DNA of 64,000 nucleotides from Nelumbo lutea (GCA_022828595.1 JAKGHH010000002.1:68544383-68608382); one strand, 5' to 3'; shown: positions 1 through 12,700, counted from the first letter of the stretch. Program-made: numbers and translations. The notes: a model not told the origin generated them from the letters alone.

Positions 1-368
1 GTTTTTTTTTTCATTTGATTCATCTGATAATTTTAATTAAAAACGGAATAGATCATTATTACATTTTAAAGAATCTGGGTTTACTTTGAGATGATAAGAT
101 GATATAATTATAAAAAATTAGGAAAATTATTGATCGGATTGCAAAGATGTCAGGGAGATTGTAGCGAGAGAAAGCAAATGGACCTAGCAGGTTAAAAGGG
201 TTTTGTTTTTGTAACTCCTGTTCCCTAAGGCTTAACACTAGCAATTACAACAAGATTAGAGATTCTCCACTTTTACCAATTTCAGACTTCCCAGTCTTCA
301 TAGACCTTGAAACCCAAATTTCTTTGATTCGTTCCTCAGCAGTAACCAATTCTTATGTTGCTTTCAAG
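1..368. other. Intergenic, nothing recognised
   Basis: AT-rich sequence with no protein I can recognise. It ends in the octamer CTTTCAAG (361-368), which is the left target duplication of the neighbouring hAT-like element. Confidence 0.6.
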
Positions 369-1096
369 TAGGGCTGCAAGTCAGGCCAGGTTAGGTCGGG
401 TTGAGGCCAACCCTATCTCAACCCTAACCCGACCTTCAACCTGACCAATCCAACCCTAACCCTAACCCTAACCCTAACTAAATTCCTTCAACCCTAATCC
501 AACCCAACCCAACCCAAAGTCAATTTCGAGTTGGGCCCAACCCAACCTTCTTCCCATCCCTAAAAAAATTTCTCAATTTTAGATCTTAACTCAACTCTCA
601 CTACATATATTAATCCTATGTTTCATTAGTATTTGTTTGTAGACGTTTTTTTTTTTTTTTTTTGTTCTTTTGATACAAAATTCAGAAAAACAAGTATTAG
701 AAATGACTATAGTTTATTATGAGTTATGACTTACGATAGATCTTTCTTAGGTGGCAAACAATATAGAGGATATGAAGAATAAAATTTTCAATAAACATAA
801 AATAATGTTATTAAGGTTTTAGTCTTTCTTATTTGAATTAAGTGAAGTGAATATCTTAAAATAAATACATAATAATATGTGGGGGCTATAGAAATATTAT
901 GCATCTAAACAAATCAATGTATATTATGTATTACATATAACATATATTTATATATGACATGTACTATAGAGTCAGGTTCGGGTTCGGTCAGATTGGCTAA
1001 GGGGTCAACCCTAACCCAATCCAAAGTAAAGTCAGATATATAAATTTCAACCCTAATCCTAACCCGAACATCAAGCCGGCCCAAGTTGCAGCCTTA
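369..1096. mobile_element. Non-autonomous hAT-like element, TAGGGCTGCAA ends
   Basis: The left end reads TAGGGCTGCAAG and the right end TTGCAGCCTTA, an inverted repeat with one mismatch. The flanking octamers CTTTCAAG (361-368) and CTTCCAAG (1097-1104) agree at 7 of 8 positions, the duplication size expected of hAT transposons. The 728-bp interior holds no transposase. It is full of GGGTTGGG/AACCCAACC-like motifs, including a short telomere-like run. The hAT assignment rests on the ends and the duplication only. Confidence 0.78.
452..478. repeat. Short CCCTAA hexamer run
   Basis: About four tandem copies of CCCTAA on the plus strand, inside a hAT-like element. The unit is a hexamer, not the usual plant telomere heptamer CCCTAAA. 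It grades into surrounding AACCC/AACCCG motifs, so it is most simply local repeat drift, not an interstitial telomere. Confidence 0.7.
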
Positions 1097-1691
1097 CTTC
1101 CAAGTGCCCTCCAAATTCTTAGTTGTGGAAATTAGCACCTTGAAGAAGGTGATTCCTTTGAGTTTTACATTCTTTTCAATTAATCATTCTTGGAGACAGG
1201 AAGATGTATTTGTCGATACAACTATGGGAGCAATGCCGAGATTATTCTATCCTTCCTCCATTTACTATTGTTTCTACAATAAAGGGAAAAAAAATATTTG
1301 AAACAGGTTAGTTTTGTTACCAATAAAACATATATCTTGGGAATTTGGATGAACATCAATTTGATATCACGACCCTTCCTCCTATTAGATATTGTAATGG
1401 AGAAGGACGGAAAAAGTTGCTCGGAAATCAGAATAGGACTTCTTGGGGGCCTCTGCTTCAGTCTCCCATTTGATTTGCTCTGCTTATTTTTTAGTGGGGA
1501 GTTTAGGTTTCTTTGAGAGAGGGAGACAAAAGATTTAACAAATTATATTATTTTTTTATTGTAACGGAGAGTTAACCCTTTTTCTGTTACTTTTCAAAAA
1601 CTAATACGTGTTACATGGTTCACGGTTGGGTGCCAAGTCATCATATGATGACTGCCACTATGACCGGCCCATTCAACCATGTAGTCCGACT
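1097..1691. other. Intergenic, nothing recognised
   Basis: Short overlapping reading frames (for example 1086-1301 and 1298-1516) resemble no family I know and have no gene context. Confidence 0.55.
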
Positions 1692-1814
1692 TTGAAATTG
1701 GTTGGGCAAGGAGCACAAATACAAATATGTAGATTGCAAAACCTTATATATTGTATTATTTTATATCTATTTGAATTATATATATTTATATTTGTACTCT
1801 TCCCAAATTGAGCC
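1692..1814. mobile_element. Degenerate short MITE, copy of the 6525-6637 family
   Basis: The right end (TTTGTACTCTTCCCAAATTG then AGCC) and the interior (ACAAATACAAATATGTAGA) match the 113-bp MITE at 6525-6637. The left end is more diverged and no target duplication is visible, so the boundaries are approximate. Confidence 0.6.
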
Positions 1815-1839
1815 ATACGTCCAAGTTTGTTCTTTATTG

Positions 1840-2387
1840 TAGGGCTGTTCATAAGAATGCCCAACCCGACCAAATTGATCAACCTGGACCGACCCAATCC
1901 GAGTCAGTCGTACCGATTGGTTTCGGGTTGGGCAAATATATAAACCGATATATCGGGTCGATTTTGGTTTTCTTGTGTGAAAACCGAAATCAACCCGACC
2001 TGAACCGAACTAGTCTTCTACTAGTTCGGTAGTTCCTAGTTTGAGTAGTTTCCTACTTAACTATAATTAATCTTCTACTAGAACTAGAAGGCCCATTAGA
2101 CAATTACAATTAGAATAGACAATCTATACTAGTTTCTAACTTTCTATAATCTTTTACACCAAATAGGCAACCCATTAGGCAATTACAATTAGAATTCAAT
2201 TATGAGTCCTTTTGTACAGGAGCAAAACCAAAATCGACCCAAACCGACCCAATTCAACTCAAACCGACTAAGTTGGTTTGGCCTATCAGTGGGTCGGTTT
2301 TGGTTTCCACCTCAGGTAACCCGACCAGTTCGGGTCAATTGGGAAAACCCCAATAAAGTGACCCAACCCGACCCGTGAACACCCCTA
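1840..2387. mobile_element. Non-autonomous hAT-like element, TAGGGCTGTTCA ends
   Basis: The left end is TAGGGCTGTTCA and the right end TGAACACCCCTA, inverted with one mismatch. Flanking octamers CTTTATTG (1832-1839) and CTTGATTG (2388-2395) agree at 7 of 8 positions. The 548-bp interior is made of short CCCGACC/GGTTCGGG motifs in both orientations and encodes nothing recognisable. Confidence 0.82.
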
Positions 2388-2640
2388 CTTGATTGTAACC
2401 GATTCCAAAGCCAACACTAATTTATTGAAAATTTAAAAACAAGAAAAATCATTTCATTATTAACTTTTCTTCATAAACTGGTTGGCTGGTTTTTATTTGG
2501 GTGGGGTGATTCAGTTGAGCCGGTTCTTGCATCAACTAAATAGACCTTTCCCTCTATGGTTATAAGAAATGTTAAGATTTGTGGTGTTTGATAACATTTT
2601 TGAGACCTTTTTAGTTTGAAAATATTGCTTTTTATACATC

Positions 2641-3706
2641 ACTTATGTTTGGATTGAGTTTGAAAAAGGATCTGAAATGCATTTTCAGATCTGAAATTGT
2701 AAGAGGCGGGTCAGTGACTTAACGCATTCAGATGCTTTTCAAACCACATTTAAAGACAAAAATGTCCATACTTGTTATGCCTCTCATTTTCCTTCTCCAC
2801 TTGATGGCAAACCAGCGGCACAAGCTTCTTCCTCTACCCTTCTCTCTCTCCCCCTCTCTCCTTTTTCTTCTTCTTCTTCCTAAACGTTCTCTACATCCTC
2901 TGCTTCACAAATCCGCAGATCCATCCAAAAGGGATCTCACAAATCTACACAACGCCCATGGAGGGAACTCATAGATCCGTTCCCAACGTTCTCTACATCC
3001 TCTGTTGTCTGATTTGCACTCCTGAAATTTTGGTTGGAAAGTTCAAGAATATTAATTCTGCTCCCGATGACGTGATGGCGAAGGCACAACAAATTGGTTA
3101 CGGCACTATCCCTTCAACGGAAGCTTCGACTTTGACCTTTGCAGTCGAGTTCATATCCCATGCAAAGGAAAGAGGGAAATTGATCTAAACTTCTTCTGTG
3201 ATGAACCGCTTGTGGTCTCTTTCCCATGTCTTCCCACCACCACCGTTACAATTTTCAACAACAGTGGTTAACACCCTCTCCCTTGTCTTCCTATACGTAC
3301 TTTCCAATTTTATTTTTATTTTAATAAATTTTTTTATTTTTTATAATTTTTATTTGTATTAATTATTTTAATTTTTATTTATTATTAAATATTTTAATAG
3401 TTTTGAGATATTAATTTGCTAATTATTAAATATTTTTTCATTGCTTCATAAACTTTATTACTATTTCCATTATTATTTTAACTTTCAATAATTTATTTTA
3501 ATTTAGAAATTTAAATGTATTTTCAATTTTATTATTAATTTTTTATTTTTTATAATTTATTCATATTTTTCAATATTATTTTAAACTTAATAAATTATTT
3601 TTATGAAATAGTACAAATTGAACTCAAAATTACCAAATAATCTATTTTAGGGGTTAAATAGTAAAATCAAGAAATTTCTATCTTTTCCTTCAAACCAAAC
3701 ATAACC
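2641..3706. mobile_element. Possible 1.07-kb element with TTATGTTTGG ends
   Basis: TTATGTTTGGATTGA at the left faces TCAAACCAAACATAA at the right, an inverted repeat of about 15 bp with one mismatch, 1.07 kb apart. Between them is a less AT-rich, CT-rich stretch (2820-2900) and a very AT-rich tail (3296-3610). A 19-bp motif ACGTTCTCTACATCCTCTG occurs twice, 100 bp apart (near 2884 and 2985). I cannot find a clean target duplication. Weak ORFs inside (2732-2974, 2958-3188) are not recognisable proteins. Confidence 0.35.
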
Positions 3707-4920
3707 TAAATGTTTGATCAAACATAAATAACCTTCTTTATTAATAATCTCAATTAAAAAGCGAGTCCAAATCTCTTGCCTATGAGAACTCTCCTCACAT
3801 TTATCGCAGCCACACCTGAAGAACATCTTATCTTCTGCATAGTATTATGCAGGGAGAGATGTTCCCAATTCACGAGGGATAATGTATTGTGGATAGGCAT
3901 GGGCAGAATTCTCATGAACAAGAGATCCAAAGTCTTAAAAAACATCTATATCACTCTTCAAATTTTAGATACATTTAATATCATTTTAACTTTTCACATC
4001 TTAGATTTCAAATTTTTAATTGGATTCAACAACCAAACCAATTTGCATCCGACCCGTCCTTGGTCAATTGACCTGTATCTCATCAATTCGGTTAATGATG
4101 GACGGTTCCAAGAAGTTTCCCTTAGGCCCAATTATTAGGAAAACGGATCGACTCTTCTTTCTCCACTTCCAACAATCAAACCTCACCAGAAAATGACATT
4201 TTTGTATCGATCGAACAGCGAAAAACGATTCAGAAGAATTAGCTACCCCTGTGGGCCTTTTTGCCAATGCACATGTGAAAAGGACAATACAGGAGGAATT
4301 AGCTACGCCTGGTGTTTTGTCCCTTTTAATCCACGTTCTATGTTGGTGTTGCTATTCTCGTTCATTTTCCTATCCCCACGTATTAAAATTTTTAATTTTA
4401 TAATTAATGTTGGTTTGATTATGATATGAAAAAGATATGATATCTGAAAAATTTTTAATAAATCAAGTGGGAATTTGCCACATTATTCCCATCTCAACAA
4501 GTGGGCCCTTGAGGGCTTCCAAATCCCAATTAAACTACTTACGCGTGCAACAAATTAATCAAATGAAAGAGAAACAAAAGTTTGAGCACAAGCTATTAAC
4601 AAATTTTCTGAATTCCTTAAATACTACACAATCTCAGTTTTTTTTATTTTTATTTTTTGCTTTTCTTTTTTTCTATCAACACAGTCTCAGGTTTAAGGAA
4701 ACTGGATAAAAGGGCCATTCGATAACAGATGAAGTGGACAAACTGGAATATTGTGTTTCAGTGAATTAAGGTTTTAAGAAGACAGTGGGCTCTATAATAG
4801 CCGAAGCTAAAGTTGGGTAAATGGTCATACCCTTAAATATATTTTTGTGCAATTAATCACTAATAAGACGAAGCAATAAGTCAATAACTAGTTCAGCAGC
4901 TTTAGTCCATTATTGATAAA
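3707..4920. other. Intergenic, nothing recognised
   Basis: Reading frames of up to 120 codons are present (3776-4138), with no recognisable domain and an antisense frame of similar quality. I see no promoter or exon structure that would support a gene. Confidence 0.5.
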
Positions 4921-5202
4921 GGGTCTATTTAGTATATACTCAAAATCAGAATCGAAATTCATCAAAACCGGAATTAGAATGATCTAATTTCATAGTTTAT
5001 TTGATTCAGACAGAAATCGAAACGAAAATTAATATCAGCTAGAATGAAATTTCATTTTGAAAGGAGGAGGAAGGAATGATAAATCCTTCAAATGGAAGAA
5101 TGCCATTTCATCATAAATTAGTATGGAATTCCATTCTGCCCAATCAAAACAGTTAGAATTGGAATAGCTTCTAATTCCAATTCCAAACAGCCAAACAAGC
5201 CC
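4921..5202. mobile_element. Tourist-like MITE, 282 bp, TAAA duplication
   Basis: The left end GGGTCTATTTAG and the right end CAAACAAGCCC form an imperfect inverted repeat. The interior is rich in GGAATTGGAATT-type palindromic sequence. TAAA flanks both sides exactly (4917-4920 and 5203-5206), consistent with the TAA/TTA target preference of PIF/Harbinger elements. Confidence 0.7.
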
Positions 5203-6524
5203 TAAATCTCTAAATTAAAGCAGTGCTGATAAGTCACATCTACAAAAGCATAGCGTTTAATTAACACCATTTTCATTGGGCTTGGATTTTTGCATGGAGG
5301 GCCCCACATTTAGGCTTTCTTCACGCTCACACCATTTGGGCTGATTCTCCCCATGAAAACAAGTTGTATTAACCAAAGCTTTTAATATAATAAAAACCTT
5401 CGTCAACCCTCATCGTTAACAGTTCGCAGCTTGTCGTTCTCTGTGCTTCGGCATGCATCATAGCCAGATTCTCTTGTCTTCTTACCGAAGCTTCTAAACC
5501 TTGTAAACCTTCTGCAATTGCTTTTATTTAAATTCAGTTTCACGTAGAACAATGCAAACAAAATTAATTTATTATTAGTTGGGTTTGTAAACAGTTTGGT
5601 TATAATTATTATCTATAATTGGGTCATTACAGTTGCTTATCTGTTTGTTAGTTCTTTTATTATTAAGCCCTTTCTTTAATAAATTTCAACGTAGTGAGGG
5701 TAGACCTACTGCTGGTCTTAATTAAGCAAAGAGAGTAATTAATTAGGGCTCCTTTGTTTCTTCTAATCAAAGCTTTTGGAAGCTCAAGGCCCTTGGAGTT
5801 ACAAATGTTCAGAAAGATATACTGTTGTCGTCAAACAAGGTCAGACCGAGAACCTGAAACAAGTTGGGTCCATTATTGTCATGTACTGTACTATCGTATG
5901 ACATAGAACCTAGAGTTGGTTGATCTACGACCGTCCATTGATGGGTCACCACTGAATCTGCAGGCAAACTACTATTGGTTGCATGGTGGGCATATCAAGA
6001 GGTTTGTCTCCTTGATAATCTCACTAGGTGTGGGTGCAATAAGCAACTTTGCACCCAATTAATATTGGGACATACCAAGTACTAACTGTTGATATTTGTT
6101 TATTTTGGGACAAACTACAAAAACAGTAGGTGAGCCACTTTGCACCATTTAATCCGTGGGTATCTTTTTGTCAAAGCCTTGAAATTGAAGGAAAAGCAAC
6201 AGATTTTAGAAAACAAAAAAAATATATTATTTGATCTTGATTTAGTAGTAGATGATGTAGAGACCAGTTAATTAAATTTCTCATTTTCAAGATGAGGTTG
6301 CGATTTTTGAGACCAAAAACATTATTTCTAGAAGTTTATGTTGATTTCTCTATCTCTGTGAGGGTTTTGCATTAAATGTTTTTTTTTTTTTTCTGTTTTG
6401 CATCACTTGCAATAGAGAAGGGTAATTATTTATACCTTCCCACCCTAGGATTTTGGTTAACAAGTATAGATACAGTATCCCTCGCGTTTATTTTTCTAAT
6501 ACCCCCTTGACCACTAAATTTTAA
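5203..6524. other. Intergenic, nothing recognised
   Basis: No long reading frame. The stretch 5400-5520 is less AT-rich and resembles transcribed leader sequence, but no coding sequence follows it. Confidence 0.5.
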
Positions 6525-6637
6525 GGCTCAGTTTGGAAGTAGAGATACAAATATGTAGAATGTAAAATTTTTTATTTATTATTTTATATGTATTTGTTCT
6601 GTAGATGTTTATATTTGTACTCTTTCCAAACTGAGTC
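6525..6637. mobile_element. Tourist-like MITE, 113 bp, TAA duplication
   Basis: The ends GGCTCAGTTTGGAAG and TTTCCAAACTGAGTC are near-perfect inverted repeats. They are flanked by TAA on both sides (6522-6524 and 6638-6640). Further copies lie at 58287-58393 and, degenerate, at 1692-1814. No coding content. Confidence 0.85.
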
Positions 6638-8484
6638 TAAGAGGGTTTGTTAACATAAGAAACTACGTAAGGATAATATAAGAAACTGAATTGTGATGGA
6701 AATAAAATTTATATGAAAGCTCTGGTTCTGAATATATGTATATATGTTCATTCAGAAATATAAATGAGGGTATTTTTACTTATATGCTATTGAATAAAAT
6801 GGCAAAAAGATAAAATAGGCTTCTGCAAAGTTTTAAATGTTGCATGAGAATTTTCAGTTAGTAATTAACGTGGCATTGGTTTGTAAGGATTTCATATCTT
6901 TTATCCACAAAACACTATCTCCGTGTATTGGGAACATCTTCCCGTGCATAATAACATGTAAGAGGTTAAGATGTTCTTCATGTGTGATTGTGATGTTATA
7001 TGAATAAACGTTGATCGTCATAAAAAATCCAGAATCGTTTGTAAATAGGTTTATTGTGATAAAATTGCTTATTTTCAGTTAAAAAGTAAGTTGCTTATTA
7101 GGCCCGTTCCTTTGCTGCTTTCTTTTTCTAGGAGGTGTAGGGCCCATGGTCCATGGAATCTGAATTTTTCCTCTGTAACATTTTGGGCAACTTTCCTAGG
7201 TATGTTTTACAGTTTTCCTATATGAACAAATCACTTATCTATGAAAAAGGAAAATTGTCTAAACTATATGAGATTAAAATGCCCCTGCTAGCATACAAAA
7301 GTCAGGGGTATTTTGGGAAATTGATTCATTTATCTAATTAATATTTCTCGGCAAGAAAAAAAATGGATAAATATATTATCCAGGTAACACTTATCCGGAT
7401 AAATATAAATAAAAAACAAATGAGGCTTGAGGCTTTAAAGCTATTTTATTGATGGAAAACCAAACTCAATTTTTTTAAAAGAAAATTACTTATCTTTAAG
7501 GAACAAATTAAAATGCTCTTTAAAACTTAGAAGTGGAGGAGTGCAATAAGCTAACCTAACCACAAACGACAAGGAATGAGTAAGGTAGCAGGTGAGGCCG
7601 AGAAGAGGTTCCTTAGTGTTTGACAGAAATCCCAGGGAGGTATAAGTAATTTAACCAATAGAAAACAATGTCTTGGTATTTGCAAAAGATGCTCTTGATA
7701 GTTGGTGTTTGGGGATGAGTAAACTTGCATGCTTGCCGTTTATTAGTGGAATAAATGAACAGGTTGTGTTTGGGAATTTGGAGAGATGAGAATGAAGATT
7801 CACTCTCACTGAGAAAGTTCAAAATTTGAATAAGTTTTAATTAGTTTTTGGCAGATGGAAGTAATTATTAAGCTATTGGACTGGTTTGCTTATAGCTGAA
7901 GTGACAGAATTGAATGACTATTGTGTTGTCTTTTAATAGCTACAATAATTAAATAATAAAATATTGGAAAGTATAATAATCAATTCATTTTCAGTTTCAG
8001 TTTCAGTCATTAAGGAGCTCAGAGAACTTCTTCACTCAAAACAAAATAATTAGTTAGTTCAGCCACTTGAATTGTTATCAACAGCCCCGGTTAGTGGTCA
8101 TGACTGAACAAAGATAGAAGCAATTGGTTGAGAGGGTCAGATCCAGTCAAAACCCAATCCTGATGGAAAACGAAGGTCCCGTCTAAAGTAATCCACCTGC
8201 ACTGCCCTGCTTGAGTTCAACCAAGCCAAACCCTCAAGTGGTCAAGCTGGGCTGAGTGGGTAAACCTGATCCTTTTGATGAAAAGAGATGGACTAGGGAT
8301 GCTGGAACACCCCACCCAATTCTAACCAGGGTCAATATTGGGAAGGAGGTTGAAGAAACCACACACCGAGTCACTAAGGTTGTGTTTGGTACCATTTTTA
8401 CATCTACTTGATGTTTTAGTTAAGTTGGTCAATACAAATTTTATGAAAATATATTTTTGCAAAAATTCTCCATTAGTACCCTGT
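6638..8484. other. Intergenic, nothing recognised
   Basis: AT-rich DNA without recognisable coding sequence. The small ORFs at 7153-7341 and 7613-7822 have no family resemblance. Confidence 0.5.
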
Positions 8485-8991
8485 ATTTTGGGCTTAATGT
8501 TACTTTGGTCCCCGAATTTTAAAATGCAACAATTCATTACTCAAACTTTTAAAACGTGTTGATTCAGTACCTATCGTTAACTAGCCGTTAAGTGGTATTT
8601 GAAAAAACACAAAACGCTCTTCAAGTGTCATCTAATTTTCTTTATCAACCACCCAAACGTTGACAAAAAAAAAAAAAAGAACAGTTCTAAATCCTTGCCT
8701 CTTCTATTCAAGAAAGTTGGGGTGACCAGAATTCCCATTAAGATGTGACCCCAACTTTCTTGAATAGAAGAGGTAAGGATTTGAGACTGTTCATTTTTTG
8801 TCAACGTTTGGATGGTTGATAAAGAGAATTAGATGATACTCAAAGGGCATTTGTGTCTTTTCAAATGCCACTTAATGGCTATTTAACGGATTAGTTAATG
8901 ACAGGTACTAGATTGATATGTTTGAAAGTTCGAGTACTGAATTATCATATTTCAAAGTTCGGGGACCAAAATGACACTAGGCCCAAAGTTG
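8485..8991. mobile_element. Foldback element, 507 bp, about 240-bp arms
   Basis: Sequence from about 8485 to 8723 is repeated, inverted and diverged, from about 8747 to 8991. Outer ends read ATTTTGGGCTTA and TAGGCCCAAAGT. The innermost arms (GAAAGTTGGGGT / ACCCCAACTTTC) are perfect and leave a loop of about 23 bases. The whole element could fold into one hairpin. There is no coding sequence and no clear target duplication. Confidence 0.85.
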
Positions 8992-10464
8992 ATGCTTTTT
9001 CATCCGGGAAATATCAAATTTGATATTTCTATTATAAATGCCAACACTAATGCCTATATTTTTTTAGTGAAAAAGATTGTGTGACTTGATGTAACAAGAC
9101 AATTTTTTTTTTCAAAAATTTATATTAACCAACTCAAAATATGCAAATATTAGAACTGACAATAATACAAACACAAACTTAAGTGAACACGTCTTATTAG
9201 TCTCTCTTTTAACAAACATGAGATAAATAGGTTCAAAAGATTCATGCAATGTTTTTATATCATCAAAAATAGGCGAAAACAGAAAGTGCCATCCTTTCAA
9301 CCCTCCAAAGCTTGAAATCACAACAAATATCTCCAGTGTTGTTGGTGGCTTGCATCAATAATTTACTAAAAGCTAGTTGTTACATTTCTAATCAGCATCC
9401 AATCAGTTTAAGCTTGTAGTAGATCAATTTACGTGGCACTTTGTGATCGAGAGTAGAGTACGAAGAGGTAACTTCAAAGGAATTATTATGTTATAAACTT
9501 AGGGCAATAATTCTGGTACATTTTGAGAAGATGTGTTTACTGGCATGGTTCAAAGTATCCATGCATCAAAATGTAATTTTATATTAAATTTATACATTTT
9601 AAATTTAATTAAGATATAATATAAAATTATATGTCAAATTAAACTTTTAAAAATGTATATATACGAATCTTTTTGGATTGAATGTATAAGAGTCTTACAA
9701 GTTATGTTTTTACACTCAATTCACCATTTTGATGAATGATGGTGGAATTTTCGGAAATTTTAGGATTAGCAATAACATAATCTTGCACTTTATGTTATGT
9801 AAAAGGTATGATTTATTTTTGTCAATATATTGGGTTATATGTTCTGAATTTTTTCTGATAAAAAGTTATCCAAATTGTAAAAGTATAGATCAAATATTTT
9901 TATATCTTTGTAATCCTAAAATTATTACTAATCCTAAAATATTTTACATATAAAATATTTTTATAGGTAAAATATTTTCATATTTTAAAATATGTAATTT
10001 GTGATTAATGATAACCACCCCATAGCTGGGTAACTGGCATCCATATCAGGTTTTTTTTTTCTTTTTATTTGATTTGGGAGACTTTTTTAAAGCCATTATT
10101 TGAGACTTGGGGAGATTAAATCATCACATTCTTTTGAAATTAGACAACATACTTTATCTAGAAGAATGGAATCACACCAATGTATTATTAGAACAAAATT
10201 AAAGCCTTTGTCACTTGTTTTTTAATTAAGTTAGGAAATTAAATTAGATTTGATTTGTGATTGAAAAATATGATATAACTTTTCAGGTAGAACCGAAATA
10301 TCACATGATTTAATTTATATCTAAATTTGGAATCCGACTCCTCAGTTTCTGTAGTTGTAGACGACTTGTTGCAATGAGTTAGCCTAACAGCCACTTCTTT
10401 CAATAAAGGGGGAGACTGCTAAAATTTATTTTGACATTTGGAAGGCTCAACTATGTTATGTAGT
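8992..10464. other. Intergenic, AT-rich
   Basis: AT-rich sequence with short palindromic TAAAATATTTTA-type motifs around 9900-9990. No recognisable gene or element. Confidence 0.5.
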
Positions 10465-10850
10465 ATGGAACAGAGTATTGATGGTCAAGAACTAACATGT
10501 TCAGAAAATGAGTAGCAAAATTGGTGTATGTTGAAATGGATGAGTGAAAAAACTAGAAAGGGATGGGATATTAGAAGTGGAGTCATTCATAAGAATTTAG
10601 GAATAGATCTAATAAGAGAAAGTAGACTAAGATGGTTTGATCATGTGCATAACACACTATCAACAACACCCTTAAGATGTAATTTGTTACAAGTTGAAGG
10701 GGTAGAAGGGCAAAGGATAGACAAAAAAGAACATAGGTAGAAATAGTAAGAAATTATTTAAGCACCAAAAATTTAACAATGGATATAGAATTAAACAGAA
10801 TGGAGTGGCAACTCAAGGTTCATGATGATTTGGAAGACTCAATTGAAATG
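10465..10850 (+). pseudogene. LINE reverse-transcriptase tail, remnant
   Basis: The frame at 10528-10740 reads KWMSEKTRKGW ... SRLRWFDHVHN ... LLQVEGVEGQR. This matches the region downstream of the RT domain in plant non-LTR retrotransposons (usual motifs: RWMCGKTR, RLRWFGHV, a VEG.KRGRGRPK-like stretch). Homology seems to start upstream near 10465 but is cut by a stop just before 10528. It continues in another frame from 10779 (MDIELNRMEWQLKVHDD, like the terminal ALDRAEWR motif). The rest of the LINE is absent. This is a dead, frameshifted 3' fragment. Confidence 0.75.
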
Positions 10851-10900
10851 ACACAATGTTGTAGATATATGATCTGTGGTACTTTTTTAGGACATACAAG

Positions 10901-11493
10901 TAGGAATGTTCATACTATGGTTTGGCTCAGTTTGGAGAAGATCTCAGACCAAACAAATAAATTACAGTTTGAGATTCCTAAGACCAAACCAAACTATTTT
11001 AGTATAGAAAACAAAACCAGAATAAGCTGTTCTATTATGGTTTGGTCCACTTTCTAAAATAGTTTGGTCATTCTATTGGGCTTAACCCAATTAGAAAGCC
11101 CAAATAACACGCATACCTACATAAATAATAAATATAATTCAAATGTCAAATTATAAATTACATTCACACTTTCTCAAACATAAACAGCTTCATGGGCACC
11201 AAATCACAAGTTAAAAATTGAAACAAATAACAACAATGTATGAAATGTTAAATGAATACACACACGCATATGTATTATGTATATTATATACGTTAATAAA
11301 TATATTATTAATAATTTGATTTAATAGATTATATGATTTGGTCTAGTTTCTAAAAGTTAGAAAACTAGACCAAACCAGAAAAATTACGACCTAAGGAATT
11401 CTCAAACCAAACTAAACCATTTTAAGTCCAAACCAGACCAAACCACCAATTTTGATTTGATTTGGTGCAATTTGGCGGTCTAGACCATCACTC
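10901..11493. mobile_element. Possible degenerate hAT-like element rich in TGGTTTGGT
   Basis: It begins TAGGAATGTTCATAC, like other TAGGG..TGTTCA ends here, and carries many TGGTTTGGT/ACCAAACCA motifs in both orientations, ending near CTAGACCATCACTCA. No convincing 8-bp duplication was found, so this is tentative. Confidence 0.4.
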
Positions 11494-11768
11494 AAAATTC
11501 TAATTTGGATTACTCAAGTTGGAGCTATCTGATATGGTATAATTTATTTTGTAATATTAATAAAAGCTAGCTAATGACCCCATCCTCAGTACAATTCTGA
11601 TCATAAAGCTTTTGGGTTGGATTTTACAATTAACTTGGAAATTCCTCCTCACTGAACTCTAGTCCTCATACTCACCTCACAGTTCTTGTTCCCAATGCAT
11701 GATTGCAAATGTTGTGTGGTAAATGCGAGGACCAATTCTGTGAGGACATTTAGATTCTAGAAAATTAA

Positions 11769-11858
11769 GGGGGTGCCCAATAATGCAAATGGTTTGTTTT
11801 CTAGCATAAATCTATTTTTTTTTAATAAAGAAAACCATTCAGGTTGTCAAACACCCCC
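11769..11858. mobile_element. Tourist-like MITE, 90 bp, TAA duplication
   Basis: The ends GGGGGTG and CACCCCC are perfect inverted repeats. TAA flanks each side (11766-11768 and 11859-11861). No coding content. Confidence 0.72.
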
Positions 11859-11993
11859 TAAAATTAACACAAGTCTTCAGGTTTTTTACTAGACTTTGAA
11901 ATTAAAATAAGTTGCGTTTATGATTAAACAACATATTTTAGATCTAGAATGAGACCTGCATTCCTCCCCCAAGCTCTTGTAGCGGAGATGAGG

Positions 11994-12285
11994 TTGAAAT
12001 TTGATGTTACTTTTATAAGCAACCCTAGCAGGTCTGGTATATTCGGTGTCATATTTGGGAGAGATGGGAGCATCTATTGGGCGTTTAGCATATCAATCGA
12101 GGTTTTCTGATTCTATAAAAGCAATGGTTTTGAGCGTTCTAACTGGTTTTTGTATCACAAAAGAGTTTGGCAGCTACCCTACAATATTGAAGGTGATTTA
12201 GTGAATACCATTAATTGGTTGGAAGAGAGTGGCTCATGTTGGTATCTGCAAAAGTTGCCCATCTCATTTTCAAACCCACCTAGGT
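11994..12285 (+). pseudogene. RNase H-like (RVT_3) fragment of a LINE
   Basis: The frame from 11994 reads LKFDVTFISNPSRSGIFGV then GRDGSIYWAFSIS, resembling the LKxNxDGxxxGNPGxxGxGGVxRDxxG opening of plant reverse-transcriptase-type RNase H domains. After a stop it resumes in other frames with a helix-like AMVLSVLTGFCITKEFG stretch and then IEGDLVNTINWLEE, like the IEGDS..VINWL block. The Asp-Gly of the first motif is not conserved and there are at least two frameshifts. I infer a LINE fragment, but a decayed RNase H-domain host gene cannot be excluded. Confidence 0.55.
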
Positions 12286-12700
12286 AGGCATGATCCCAAA
12301 CTTATTTAACTTTTTCTCTCAATTTTCCGAACCTGTTAAACCTGTTCCGACTCAATTATCATTTGACATTATCTCGTTATTGTTATCACTTTTCAAATTT
12401 GAAGTTAAAATTCAGTTATCTTAATTAACGCCCATTAAACTCATTATAATTCACTCAATATCCAACCTTATTTAACACACAACTAATAACATTAATTATT
12501 TTCATTGATTATCTCTATTTCATAATTAATTCTGATGAAGGAAGATTTGGTCCGACCTCACAGTTATGCGACACGTGGCAGAAACAACAGCTCGACAAAA
12601 GGGCCAAACCTAAGGCGTGAACAAGGGGACACCAGCGGACCGAACTCCCTACTGGGGGCCTGAACTCACCCTTGGCCCAAAACCAGAGTAATCCAAACTG

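Noticed and set aside
452..478. Interstitial telomere.
   Set aside because: The hexamer CCCTAA is not the plant heptamer, the run is short, and it grades into the repeat words of a hAT-like element.
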